Shown here: positions 24,320-36,032 of the stretch, piece after piece
How positions within the stretch are numbered: position 1 is the first letter of the stretch
How the letters are laid out: each line of letters begins with the position of its first letter
Made by a program: the position numbers and the translations under genes
The notes under the pieces: model-generated
Databases searched by the model: none
What the model saw: the letters and a program-made list of their open reading frames with translations, nothing else
What the model was told of the DNA's origin: nothing
Source: Anagrus nilaparvatae
Taxonomy: Eukaryota > Arthropoda > Insecta > Hymenoptera > Mymaridae
Direction of reading: 5' to 3'
Length of the DNA stretch: 64,000 nt
NCBI GenBank assembly: GCA_022575985.1
Contig: JAKSXM010000132.1
Coordinates: 13,764,001 to 13,828,000, forward strand

Positions 24320-24726
24320 CTAACATTCTTATAACATTTCTTTGTGCTGAATTTTTGCCTTTAAACCCATCTTGATAACTATTGCTATGACCAGATGAAT
24401 TTCTTTTAGCTGCAGATAAAAGTCTTGAATTTCTAAGTTTAAGTCCTATTAATATATAAAGTACAGTAATAACAGTCATTGGTACAACAAAAAATAATAA
24501 AGTTGATATTTGAAATGCATGATCAAATATAAACCATTTTACACTACATTGAGCTGATTCTTCGTTTCTTGTACCATTCTCTAGTGGTTTATAAACAAGA
24601 CCAAATTGTATTGCTTGTGGTATTGCGAGTCCTAGTGCTAAGAGCCATATTACTATTACATACTTAACTGCACGTGACAGTTTTGACATTGTATGTGATA
24701 GAAATGGATGACAAATTGCTACGTAT
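24320..24726 (-). CDS. neuropeptide GPCR exon 2 (TM3 end to ICL3), pyrokinin/CAPA receptor type
   Basis: On the minus strand this exon starts after a good acceptor (TTTTATTTACAG) and ends before a GTAAAA donor. Its first base completes the Arg codon of the ERY motif split with exon 1, giving R-Y-V-A-I-C-H-P-F-L-S-H-T-M-S-K-L-S-R, a typical pyrokinin/CAPA receptor second intracellular loop. TM4 follows (about residues 166-185, with the IW.LAL..AIPQA pattern). The second extracellular loop has an N-glycosylation site (NGT, Asn194) and Cys204, expected to bond with Cys119. TM5 spans about 213-237. The exon closes in a Ser/Lys-rich third loop, ending RNVIRML plus one base. TM6, TM7 and the tail are not visible in this window. 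The protein would be a Gq-type receptor for amidated PRXamide peptides; pyrokinin versus CAPA subtype cannot be settled here. Confidence 0.92.
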
Positions 24727-25334
24727 CTGTAAATAAAAGTTAAAATAAATGTATTTTTAAGTCAAAAAATAGTAAATACAAAAATTTTATTATTTATTCA
24801 AAGTAATATTTTTTTTATTCTACATATACATTCGTGAAGCGTAGTTTGGATGGAATGGTCTTACAATCAATCAACAAAAATGTTCGTCAGCCTCTAGTCT
24901 TTGTAATCTGACAAAATACTGTTTTTTTTGTTTATTACTTGAGTGCATATTTTCTATACTAATTTTTTTTCCTTTTGTGGGATCTTAGGAAATTTCCCTG
25001 GGAATCTGATTCTGGGGTCAAAATTTTGATTTCAAAAATTTGATTGCATTTCTTTTTTTAGTAGCAGATAAATTTAAATGTAAATGTAAATAGTCTTTTA
25101 TTTGTTTTACAACCAGCTACGTGAATAACGCATATATTGACTAAGAATTTATCGCGCGCGTCTTAGAAAAACACGATCTAAACCGTACTATATAAAATAT
25201 GTACCGGAAAATTAATATGTAAATAATGTAAATTTTGTAAATAAAATATTAGAAAATAAGATTTGTCGCAACTTATATATATCTAAATTGATTAAAACAA
25301 ATTTCGCGTTACAAACACATAAACTTTGTTACAG

Positions 25335-25720
25335 ATGAGTACGACATACGAATGGATATTAAATCTTGCAGAAGAGGCAAACAGCATGAACTTTACAGTC
25401 ACTACAAAGAACTTTCAAGACGACGATGGTCGTGAAAACTGGGCATACAGGTGACCCTAAATAAACAAGAAAACGACAACGCCTCAGCTGAAATAGAGTT
25501 CGGTGAAACCATGTCGACAAAAGAACAACGTGCATTACCATCGATCAGTGCACCACTGATCTTCACCATACCAGCTATACTCCATGATGGCCAATTATCA
25601 AAACACTCTATCTTAAGATTCATAAACACCATTAAAGAGAAAGATCACCAACTGGCATTGCGGCTATTGTCACAAATCCAAACCTTGCTAAACAGGCAAG
25701 CGTCCATGATAGAGCCCTAG
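25335..25720 (+). pseudogene. unrecognised ORF with one frameshift
   Basis: This segment is visibly less AT-rich than its surroundings. ATG at 25335 opens a frame of 39 codons (MSTTYEWILNLAEEANSMNF..., ending in ENWAYR) that meets TGA at 25452. An overlapping frame from 25451 continues at once (VTLNKQENDNASAEIEFGE...) for 89 codons to TAG at 25718. Joining them would give about 128 residues; a single missing base at the AGGTGACC step explains the break. Codon use and amino-acid content in both halves look coding. No family is recognised. The ATG follows TTTGTTACAG, which looks like a 3' splice site, and CAGGTGA at the break looks like a 5' splice site, so a spliced exon is an alternative. It lies within GPCR intron 1 on the opposite strand. 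It may be a retrocopy, a viral or transposon remnant, or a small nested gene with a sequencing error. Confidence 0.5.
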
Positions 25721-27168
25721 ATAGTTAAATTAACTTTTTGAATTACTCGTTAAATCGTGCTTTTTTCAAGCTTTTTTGATGACTTGAACTTACATTTGAT
25801 ATTTTTTACTATGTGCAGTTCAAATCAAAATTCAGACAAAAGGATCAGATTTTGAAGGAAGTTTCATGTAGTAAAAAAAAAATTAAAAAAAAAAAGAAAT
25901 GTTAAGTAACAACATGATATACAGTTAATGTAAAATTTAGTAAATAATAAAATACATACAATTCGGAAGTAAAATAAAATTAAGTAAGTAATAATGATTA
26001 TTATCAAAGTCATTAATTGCTTGCATATTCAAGGTAAAATCAGATACTAAATAATTTTTAATTAGTGCACACCGAGGTGCACACAGTAATTAGGGATGAA
26101 GTGAGAGATCAAAATACGCATTGAAGAAAAAAAATTAAAATTAAAAATAAAATGAAAAAATCTAAAACCACTGCAAAATATAAGTTTGAGATCTAGAAGG
26201 CTAAAAATGAGGAAAAATAATTTTTTTTCCTAAAAATGTTTTAATGCCAATCCCTTTCATTGAAATTCATATACAATTTACGAATATCATCTCATGTAGA
26301 TTATGAATGCAAAACATTAAATTAAAAAATAATTTGTCATCAGTCATCACGTTGAGAAGTACAGAAAAAAAAGAAAGAAATGTATCTGTCATATTCAAGT
26401 TCTTTTAAAAATCATTAATCATTTTCAAAATTTAATAAATAATTCATCCGTAAATGAATGTCATGTTTGTTGTTTTTTTTCTTCAAGAAACACAAAAGTT
26501 AATAATTCAATGTAAAGGCATCCCTTGTTGCATAGGCTTTGACTATTTTTAACTATACTAATAACATTTTTACTAAAAATCTAAAAAGTAAAAGCCAAAA
26601 TTAAAAAAAAAAATATTGTTACCCAAGACATTTCGAAAACCACATTTTAAGCCTAAGTTTCTAAAAGTGAGTGAAAAGTTAAAGAATTTAAAATTTTTTA
26701 AAATAATTAAAGTGAAGAAGGTGGGGCGACAAAGTCAATAAAAATTAAAAGGCCTGTAAAATTTTGAGCTAATTTTCAAAAAAAAATATGAAAAATACTT
26801 CAAATAGTTGCAAAAGTATATCTTTCTTTACCTATAAAAATTTTAGGCTAAAAGTTATTAATCTAAATTTCAAAAATAATTTAATTGCTATAATTTTTTA
26901 AAATTATAAAAATCATATTATTTATTGAAATAAATGAATAAAAAGAAAAAATCCTTCATTATTAATAGATTTATATAATAATTCTACTTTGCATAAATTT
27001 AAATAAAGAAGAAGAGTAAAAAAAAAAAATGATTATTAAAATTATTTTACATATTATTCATATTAAATTATTATTAAACCTAGGTCAATATAAAATGTAT
27101 AATCTTTGTAGTAATTTTTTTTTGCATTAAAAAAAAGTGGAATTTTTTTTTTTCTTATTTTGGTGTTA
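25721..27168. other. no gene seen
   Basis: AT-rich intronic sequence. A small hairpin GTGCACACCGAGGTGCACAC lies near 26066. Confidence 0.5.
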
Positions 27169-27741
27169 GCATATACTCCTATTTCGTGATCACTTTTTTT
27201 ATTTGCTATCCAATTGCCCAGAATAGGAATTTTTTGGTTATGTTTTGTAGCTTTTTCAATATTTTTGCCTGTTTTAAAAATTGTTTGGGTTCCTGAATAT
27301 TGAACAAGTATATGATATTTTTTTCTATCAAAAATAACATAGTGAATGTCGTAAAACTACAAAAAATAACTAAAACTTGTTTATTTTAGGTAACTGGATT
27401 ATTTTACATAGAAAGAAATATATTTTTAAAGCAGATTTTTGGAAATATGACAAGCAACGATAATTTTTCTGTATTCATCTTAGATTTTTTTTTCATATAC
27501 GTTATTAAAAAAAAATTCATATTAATTATATCCCCAATTCTGAATATAAACAGCCGAAAGAAATCTTAAATAACCTCACAAAACCCAACCTAAAAATTCC
27601 TATTGTGGGCAACTGGACAATTTTAATTTAAAAAAATTTTCATATTCTTATTCAATGACCCAAAAAATATAAAAATTTGTTTGAAAATTTTATGGTCCTG
27701 TGAACAAAAAAAGTGACTGCAAAATTGAAGTCTACTCCTGC
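27169..27741. repeat. imperfect palindromic element in intron
   Basis: Left segments (TGATCACTTTTTTT, CAATTGCCCAGAATAGGAAT, TTTTTTGGTTATGTTTTG) are mirrored at the right by ACAAAACCCAACCTAAAAAT, TCCTATTGTGGGCAACTGGA and AAAAAAAGTGACTGC. The span is about 573 bp. Non-coding. Confidence 0.6.
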
Positions 27742-30643
27742 ATTATTTATAAAATTAACATAATCTTGGATAATAATAAATTTATATTTATATACTTGAT
27801 GTTTTAAGTATGTGTGGTAAAATATTCTTACATTTTACATTTATGTCATGTAGTGCATAAAATTATTAAATTCTTGAATGACATTTTGTAAAAAAGGGTA
27901 ATTTTTCGATATAAAAAAAAGTATCACAAACTTTTAAAATTTACACAGGTATTGGTGATTTTACAAGATATGTAATGTTGAATTTTAATATAGTGATCAG
28001 GTTAATGATGTATACATAATACTTCGCTACAGTTTGTTTTATGCATGAAGAGTATAAAATAGCTATTTCTTAAATATCTTAATATAAACGAAATTTGATA
28101 TTTTATTATTATTATTATGTTTTTTATTTTGAGATTTTTTTTGTGTTATAAAATATAAAATATTTGCCTTACATGGAGTAATTTAGTTTATTTCAGTGGA
28201 ATCATTTTTTTTCTCCAAATAACGATTTTTTTTAGTAAACATGATGAGATTTAATGTTTACTAAAGGTTTTATGTATCGCTTATTAAGGAAATCAAGGTT
28301 TTGTTAGCTAAAATTTAGCCAACAAAATAGGTTTGTAGAGCTACTAATTACAAAATTGAAGGTTTCGTGCCTTAATCTATCCCTTAAAATATCTCTTATT
28401 GGGGATGATTTGTCCGTTTTCGCAAATAATAATTTTTATCTCCAGTTCATTTCTGGGTTGCTGATCTTGAATTTTCGGGGCCTGCATTTGAAAAATTCTC
28501 AAAACTTGCAAATACATCGAAAAATTGCTTCTGAAAAGAGTATTTGAATATGTAACATGTGAAGGATGATAGACAAATTTCGCTTGCGCAAAATTTCGCA
28601 AAATATCAAATAAAAATCTAAAATCTGTACCCATTTCCGCGACCCCCCAGTGCAACTTTGGCCAAGTTGGGGTGAATCCATAGAGTTATAGTGCCGGTAA
28701 ATTATATTTTATATTAGTTTGTATTTTTCTATTAACTGTACATAACAGTACTGTTTAAAGTGAATTAAACAACATAAATAATAATTATATTTTAATTTTC
28801 TATATTTGGCATCAATTTTAATTATTGAGAAGTGACAAACCAAGAACGATAGTAATGTGATAACGATGTTCCTGATAAAATTATGTAAGGTAGGTATTAG
28901 GTGAAGTTAAATGGGTAATATTAGGTAAATATTTAGCCCCAAATAATGTTACGATGCGACATTGTTTTCGTAAATGCGTTCTGCAGTAAACTTATGAAAA
29001 TTGAGTGTGATTTAGATTTCTTTATCCCATGAAAAAGTCTCAATGGGTACAAAGCTCCATTATCAATACTTTGGCCGATAGCTTAAAAGCTCAACTTTAG
29101 ATTTATTCATTTGCTCAGTCTTTATAGGTACTAAATAACTTTCGTGTATTTAAAAGCGTGGCTTTAGGTTTTTGAAGTTGCTGAATTTAAATCCAATGTC
29201 AGATTGGCCAAATTGACAGCTGACAACTGTCAACTAGAAGCCAGCGGGTGAAAACAAAGAGAGAATATGTGTTTTTCAGGCTACTCAGTTTAAATCCGAT
29301 GTAAATAATTAATTTTAAATTACTCTGTATGAAATAATGTTTACTTAAAAACTATTTATTATAAATATGAGAAGAGGATTATTTAAATTACTCCAAATAA
29401 TTTATAAAAAATTTACTCACAAATTAATTTAAAAAAATCTAATATAAACTAAGCATCTCGACTACAATGTAGAATAATTAATATTGTCTTAAACAATAAA
29501 AAGATTCAGCTTGTATATAACACTGTGCCAAAATTTTTAATCTTTATTTATTATTTAATAAAATAATCAAGTATTTAAAAAAAAAAGCATTCTTTAGAAG
29601 TTTTTTTCATTTATCAAACTACTTTGGCAAAGATGCAAAACTTAAAATTTTTAAAGTATATAATTGGTTGTGGTAAAAAAAAAAGAAACAAAATTTAATT
29701 AACAGTTAAAAAGTTTTTTTAATTTTTTAAGTTCAAAGCATTTACAAAGACACTCAAATTTTCATTATAAAGGTTAAAAAAGTTTATTTTAGTGTAAAGT
29801 AACATAAAAAATAAAATTTTATTATAATTAAAATATTGTAAATCTATTTATAGATTTTAAATGTTAATTAAAAAAGTACACAATATGTAAACAAATTTTT
29901 TTTTTTTTTTGCATTTAATGGATTCTCGAAATATGAGAAAATGATTAATGTAGTACATAATAAACATTTGTTATGTGTAGAACAATTATAATATAATTAT
30001 TTATCTTCTTTGTATGATAAATTGATTTTTCATTATACGCTGGAAAAAAGATCTACTTTCTTACTTTCGGGCGATCTTTTTTTCGCTTTTAATGAAAAAC
30101 GAGAAAAAAACTCGTTCGCTACGCTCACTTGTGCATACAACTGCGTTGAAAGCCAAATTCTATTTTTTTCCCTTTTTGAAGAAATAGATATTTCTTTATA
30201 CTTTAGACAAAAGTGCTTCGTTTGTCCTTTGTTTTTGTAGCCAAAAGTTATACCATTGAAGCTAGGGCTGCCGGGTCGAAAATAAAAATAAGGCAAGAGA
30301 GAGAAGTAGTTTTAACACGAGTGTTCAGCGATTTTTATTCACAAATATATTTAAATATTAAGTTTTTTGTAATTTTATGATAACAAAAAAAAGTTTTTTA
30401 TTACAAATTAACAAAAAAATTTCGTTCGGGCTTCAGTGGCCTCGACGAGAACTGTCAAAGTAAGATCAAAAGGTTATGAAAGGTTACCTGAAAATTTATA
30501 GATTTTATTTGGTTCACTTAAATACACTTTCGACCAAGTATAAAGAAAAAAAGCATAAGCATACGGGATGAAAGTTGAACGCCCGCACCTGTTTAACATA
30601 TTTATGTCACACAGGGACGAATGTTCAACTTTCCTGCCTACTT
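27742..30643. other. no gene seen
   Basis: AT-rich. The overlapping ORFs near 28356-28681 and 30010-30296 lie on opposite strands, share no protein features and probably derive from old repeats; CTGGGTTGCTGATCTTGAA near 28452 resembles the 32.6-34.5 kb foldback motif. Confidence 0.4.
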
Positions 30644-30919
30644 GGGCGGCCCTTTGGTATTCAGAACCGCTGATATGTAATCTTTGCATTTTGACGAAAT
30701 TCAAAAAAAATAAATCTTATTTTCATAAAATAGAAAAGAAAATTTAATAATATTAAAGTTAAAATTTATAATATTATTTTTGTAATTATGCCTCCTTTTC
30801 TATTTAGTCTTACTCTAAATTGTATTTTCTACATTATGAAAATTAGATTCATTTTTTTTGAATTTCGTCAAAATGCAACGATTGCGTATCAGCGATTCTG
30901 AATTCCGAAGGACCGCCCC
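30644..30919. repeat. MITE-like inverted repeat
   Basis: Arms of about 75 bp (30644-30718 and 30842-30919). The left runs GGGCGGCCCTTTGGTATTCA...CAGCG-like to TGCATTTTGACGAAATTCAA. The right is its complement with several substitutions, ending GACCGCCCC. Confidence 0.7.
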
Positions 30920-31055
30920 TAATATTGTGTAACTTCCTATTACAGAAAAAATATTTTCTTGTCAGTGGAGCACGTATTTCCCGGCCACAATGCGATTCGA
31001 AAATAAGGGTTTTCTAGCCTCTGACGAAGAAAAATTATGTTTTGGCCTCGGCCGT

Positions 31056-31142
31056 AAAAAAGAATGTCCCAGATCGCAGTTTGCTATCCTCGGCTTCACC
31101 TCGGATTGCAATTTACGTTCGATATGGGCCATTCTTTATTTT
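31056..31142 (-). repeat. dispersed palindromic repeat, copy c (inverted)
   Basis: AAAGAATGTCCCAGATCGCA, then TCCTCGGCTTCACCTCGGAT, then GATATGGGCCATTCTTTATT: the same family as 11027-11115 in reverse order. Confidence 0.6.
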
Positions 31143-31268
31143 TGCTGCCTAAGATAAAAATATACTATTTAATTGCTTAAAAATAATGAAAAAAAAAACA
31201 AATAAATTCAACAAAAACATTCTTATCACGTGTTAAATATACTATCAATAAGTGGAATAAATTTTCCA

Positions 31269-31454
31269 CACTGAGAAACCGAAATGAATATTTTCTCATA
31301 CTTTAATTTGATATGATAATAATAATGGAATTTAATTTATATTAATAATAAATAATTAATCATTTAACGAAATTTTGAAATTTTAAGTTAAATTCCATTA
31401 TTATTATCATATCTAATTAAAGTATGAGAAAATATTTATTTCTGCATCTCAGTA
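31269..31454. repeat. MITE-like inverted repeat
   Basis: Arms of about 80 bp. The left is CACTGAGAAACCGAAATGAA then TATTTTCTCATACTTTAATT and a run to TAATAATGGAATTTAA. The right arm is its complement, ending CTCAGTA. The loop is about 30 bp. Non-coding. Confidence 0.75.
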
Positions 31455-31689
31455 TGCAAAATTTAAATATTTTATTATTCACATTTAATTTTTAAGGCGC
31501 GTCTAATCAAAAGTTAGATTTAAATACATTGTAAATATTTTTAAAAAAATTTAAAAGATATTTCGAAAAAATTGTGTCTTTAAAATTTCACGTTAGGTCT
31601 TATCAACTTCTAAATTGGATCAATTGTCATTGGCCATGCAAGGGAAGAAGATAAATGATCAATTTAACAGATTAAGTTTACACAAGTTA

Positions 31690-32440
31690 AAAATTTATTT
31701 GGACCACAAACGCTCCAGAAAAAAAGTTTACCAAACTCTGAGGCAGGCTTTTGGTTTTTTCAGAGGATTGAAACTACAGATAACTATTTTTTAGATACAG
31801 CAACAAAACAGTTTATTTTAGTATGAATTAAATGGGAAGTCATAGATCTAGGAAATACGCAATTTTTAAAACCAGGATTTTCTAGCTACTCTAGATTCAG
31901 TATTATGGCCAAAATCTAAAAAAATATATGCCGAAAATTGAAAGTTGAGCTAAGGACTTGAAATTTGTCACAGAGGCTCTTCATACCAAAAGAGTAATCT
32001 CTATAAATTTTCAGAACTTTTTGCCAACTCTAAAGAGGGTTTGATAAAAAAATTTCTTTTAAAGGAAATTGCGAATAAAAAAAATTAGTTCATGAGATTT
32101 TGGTAAAACTAATTGGGTCAAGATCAAAGTATAATCTTTATTTTACGACCTACAAGTCACTTTCGTGACCTTAAAAAACTGGTTATGAACCCCCAAAGTT
32201 AAAAAACTTGTTGTGTGCGAGATCGCGAATTGCATATTAGTGTCCCGCAGGGTCTTAAAAATTGCGTTTGTCCTAGATCTACAACTTTGCTGTTTGACGT
32301 ATACTAAAAAAATGAACCATTTTGTTGCTATATCTAAAACCATTTTGCTGTGCTATCAACCCTCCGAAAAACCAGAAACCTGCCTCGGAATTTGGTAAAC
32401 TTTTTTTTATGAAGTGTTTGTGGTCTAAATAAACTTTTGG
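31690..32440. repeat. long imperfect inverted repeat in intron
   Basis: The left arm (GACCACAAACGCTCCAG..., AAGTTTACCAAACTCTGAGG, ..., TCATAGATCTAGGAAATACG) is mirrored at 32180-32440, which ends GAAGTGTTTGTGGTC. Arms are about 250 bp. ORFs at 32143-32398 on both strands lie inside the right arm and are not supported. Confidence 0.6.
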
Positions 32441-32637
32441 CAAAAGATGAGCCTTGGTACAATTTTTTTCAATGAAATTTTTATATTGTCCCCTTTAGTA
32501 AGGTGGCAACTAGAGGGCAGACCTAATGCCTACTAGCATCAATTCTAAGATCCATAAGAAGAAGTTTAGGTGGAAGCAGATAGATTAATCATTGCTAATT
32601 AAGTGAAAATCAGATATAATAAATTATCTCGCCGACC

Positions 32638-34528
32638 CACAGTGATCTAGAAAAAAAAAGAGGAAAAAAATAATATTTGATAGAGGTTTCGACCGATTTT
32701 CATGCGATTTACGGCATATTACAACTAAAAGCTTGTATTTTTGGAAAAAAACGACAAGAGAATTTTTTCATTTTGTTTTTCCCCCCTTAGACCATAAAAA
32801 CCACCCCTACTCCAGTCAAAATACGGGTTTCGTTGTATTTTCACTGGCGGACACCAGATTTGCTCTATTATAAGTTTTTTGGGTCGCTGAACACGAAAAT
32901 TGGGGTCATTTCATAGTGTAATTGGAGCTTCACCCTTAAATTTTCAAAACTACCCCCAAAAAAGGGTTTTTCTTACATATTCGCACTTTGAGCGCTCAGA
33001 TTTGTACAATACGGATTTTTTTGGTCACAAATCAAGAATTTTGACTTCCTTTTCATAGTTAATTAAAATTTCACCCCTAAATTGGCTAAAACTATCCCCG
33101 AAAAGGGTGTTTTTGAATTTTCGTACATTTAGCATCCAGGATATGCCCATATAGGATTTTTGGATCGCTATTCAAGAATATCGACTCCTTTTTCATAAAT
33201 AATTACTATTTCACCCTTAAAATAATTAAAACTACCTCTAAAAGGGGTGTTTTTGTTATTTTCGCACTTTGAGCGTTCAGGAAATACCCATATAGGTTTT
33301 TGGGTCTCTAGTCTCTATTCAAGAATTTTGACTCCTTTTTCATAAATAATTACTATTTTACTCTTAAAATAGATAAAACTACCCCTAGAAGATAAGTTTT
33401 TGCTGTTTTCGCACTTTGAGCATCCATATTAGGTCCATTCAGGTTTCTGGGTCGCTATTTATTTATTATTGAACTAAACATACATAAAATTAAATTTATA
33501 GATATACTAACACTTATTTAAATATATTTTTATTTATTTTGTTAATTACTTAACCCTTTTTACACCAAAACAATCCTTAAAGCTACCCTTATTATTTGAG
33601 TTTCGAGAAATAAACCACAAATTAGTTTCTAATTAGCAAAATTATATAGAAATTCGTCGTTTTTTATAGAAAATACAAATAAACAATATAATGATTTGGA
33701 AAAGTATCATTTACCACCATTTTCATCTCTTAAATCTACCCTTAAAGCCTAAGTTTGAAACTGGTTGAATATTGTATTGAAAAAAGATGAAATTAATTTT
33801 ACAGACACATTAAAACTTACATAGACATATTTTTATAGTATACTATTTCTTTTAATCCAGAAGAAACCTGAATGGACCTAATATGGATGCTCAAAGTGCG
33901 AAAATAACAAAAATACCCCTTTTAGGGGTAGTTTTAATTATTTTAAGGGTGAAATAGTAATTATTTATGAAAAAGGAGTCGATATTCTTGAATAGCGATC
34001 CAAAAAACCTAAATGGGCATACCCTGGATGCTAAATGTACGAAAATACAAAAACACCCCATTTTCGGGGGTAGTTTTAGCCAATTTAGGGGTGAAATTTT
34101 AATTAACTATGAAAAGGAAGTCAAAATTCTTGATTTGTGACCAAAAAAATCCGTATTGTACAAATCTGAGCGCTCAAAGTGCGAATATGTAAGAAAAACC
34201 CTTTTTTGGGGGTAGTTTTGAAAATTTAAGGGTGAAGCTCCAATTTCACTATGAAATGACCCCAATTTTCGTGTTCAACGACCCAAAAAACTTATAATAG
34301 AGCAAATCTGGTGTCCGCCAGTGAAAATACAACGAAACCCGTATTTTGACTGGAGTAGGGGTGGTTTTTATAGTATAAGGGGGGAAAAACAAAATGAAAA
34401 AATTCTCTTGTCGTTTTTTTCCAAAAATACAAGCTTTTAGTTGTAATATGCCGCAAACCGCATGAAAATCGGTCGAAACCTGGATCAAATATTATTTTTT
34501 TCCTCTTTTTTTTTTCTAGATCACTGTG
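32638..34528. mobile_element. 1.9-kb foldback element with tandem sub-repeats
   Basis: Ends CACAGTGATCTAG and CTAGATCACTGTG are flanked on both sides by CGACC (32633-32637 and 34529-34533), a likely 5-bp or slightly longer target duplication. The left arm (about 820 bp) and right arm (about 670 bp) are near-identical in their outer 300 bp, so insertion or homogenisation is recent. Each arm holds tandem units of about 140 bp around 'TTTTGGGTCGCT', 'TTCACCCTTAAA', 'AAACTACCCC' and 'GCACTTTGAGC': four at the left (from 32870), three at the right. No transposase. The long arms with internal repeats are foldback-type architecture; the superfamily is not established. The element lies in GPCR intron 1. 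Confidence 0.8.
32870..33455 (+). repeat. four ~140-bp tandem units in left foldback arm
   Basis: Units begin near 32876, 33016, 33157 and 33297 with a TTTTTGG(G/A)TC motif. The right arm has three, its innermost combining the ends of left units 3 and 4. Confidence 0.7.
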
Positions 34529-34534
34529 CGACCC

Positions 34535-36001
34535 TATTTGCACTAATACAATATTTTTATTTTTTATTTTTTTTAATGGACCAAAGGGCTTCCTAATTCT
34601 TGTGTTTGATCACCCTGCTATTCTCAATATTCTTTCCAATTACTACAATTATAATTATTGTAACTCTAAAAATTTTCGTTTTTAATTTTGAATCTTGAAA
34701 ATGATTCGCAGTTTTATTCAGTGTATATAAATATTATTTTTATTCCTTACGGGGAAAAAGAATAATATTGAGGTTAGTACATATTTTTAAGTCAGTTTTT
34801 TTACATAAAAATTAAAGAAAAATATTATTACTTTAATTGTATAAAGGAAAAAATGAAACAATAAATTACTTCATATATAGTACAAAAATTTACTAAAACT
34901 TTTCTATATGTATAAAAAAATGTAAAAAAACTTAGAATAGAAAATTAAATGAAAAAATATTTTTTTGAATACAACTGCTTTAAATCTGACCCGAAACATT
35001 TAAAATGATTCCTACAAGATTTAGATAACGTTACTGTTAGTATATTTGAAACGTTTTGTATTTTATGTGTTTACATTTTAGCATATTTGTACAAGTTCAA
35101 AAAAAAATACGAAATCGAATCTAATAAGTAGGCTAGAAAATTTTAATAAGTTTTATTCATTATTCATATTTAAAGAATATTTTGAAAAATATGAAAAGTT
35201 TTTTATGCCAATCTTGGTCATGTTCATTTGTTGCATACATTAATGCTGCACCAAAAAAACGCATATAATTGAATCGAGCGTTGCTATTTAAAACTTATTA
35301 ATTAATTAGAATATCGATATGTTTTATAGAAAAATGTACTCCATGCTGCTGCTTAATCTTAAAAGCCTTGTAGGTTTTAAGAAATTTTAATAAATTTTCA
35401 GTTGTTTTGAAAATTTTTCAGGCCAATATGATTTAGAATATTTTCATAGCGCACTCCCTACAAAAAAATTTTTTTTTGAATTTCCCGTAATATCTGAAAG
35501 TATAAAAAATTTATTGTGTAATAATTGACAGGTACTTGAAAAAGGCTCAAAATTTAAGGGGGGGGGGGGTGGTGAGAAATAGACTTACAATAATAATCAG
35601 TTATAAATTTTTTTTAAATATAATGATCGATTACTGTATTAATATAGTTTTAAAATATATCAGCAGCACTTGCAAAATAATTAAGATATACGTACTCTTT
35701 GGGTACAATTGTACTTAAATTTTTTATGCAGATACTGAGTACTAAAAGGACCAATATTTACTTTGAGTCCAATTCTAAGTATTTTTAATAATATTTTAAT
35801 TAAAATTATTAAATTGTGCATAAAGAAAATATAATTTGTTTTTCTGATTATTAAAATGATGCGATAATAAAATAAAATAATCGCAATATGCAAAAAACTG
35901 TTAAAAATTAGTAATTTAAAAATAATATTTATTCAAAAGATAATTTAAGAAAATCACATATGGTATTTATCAAGGTTTGTTTTTTCAGACAGGTGAATAT
36001 A

Positions 36002-36032
<31 letters not shown>

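Noticed and set aside
25359..25632. Two minus-strand ORFs
   Set aside because: They are shadows opposite the plus-strand frames at 25335-25720, which have the more protein-like composition.
28356..28681. Three overlapping ORFs on both strands
   Set aside because: No domain, mutual overlap, and resemblance to foldback sub-repeat motifs.
34249..34543. Two overlapping minus-strand ORFs of about 80 codons
   Set aside because: They lie in the right arm of the 1.9-kb foldback and are mirrored in the left arm; by-products of the repeat.
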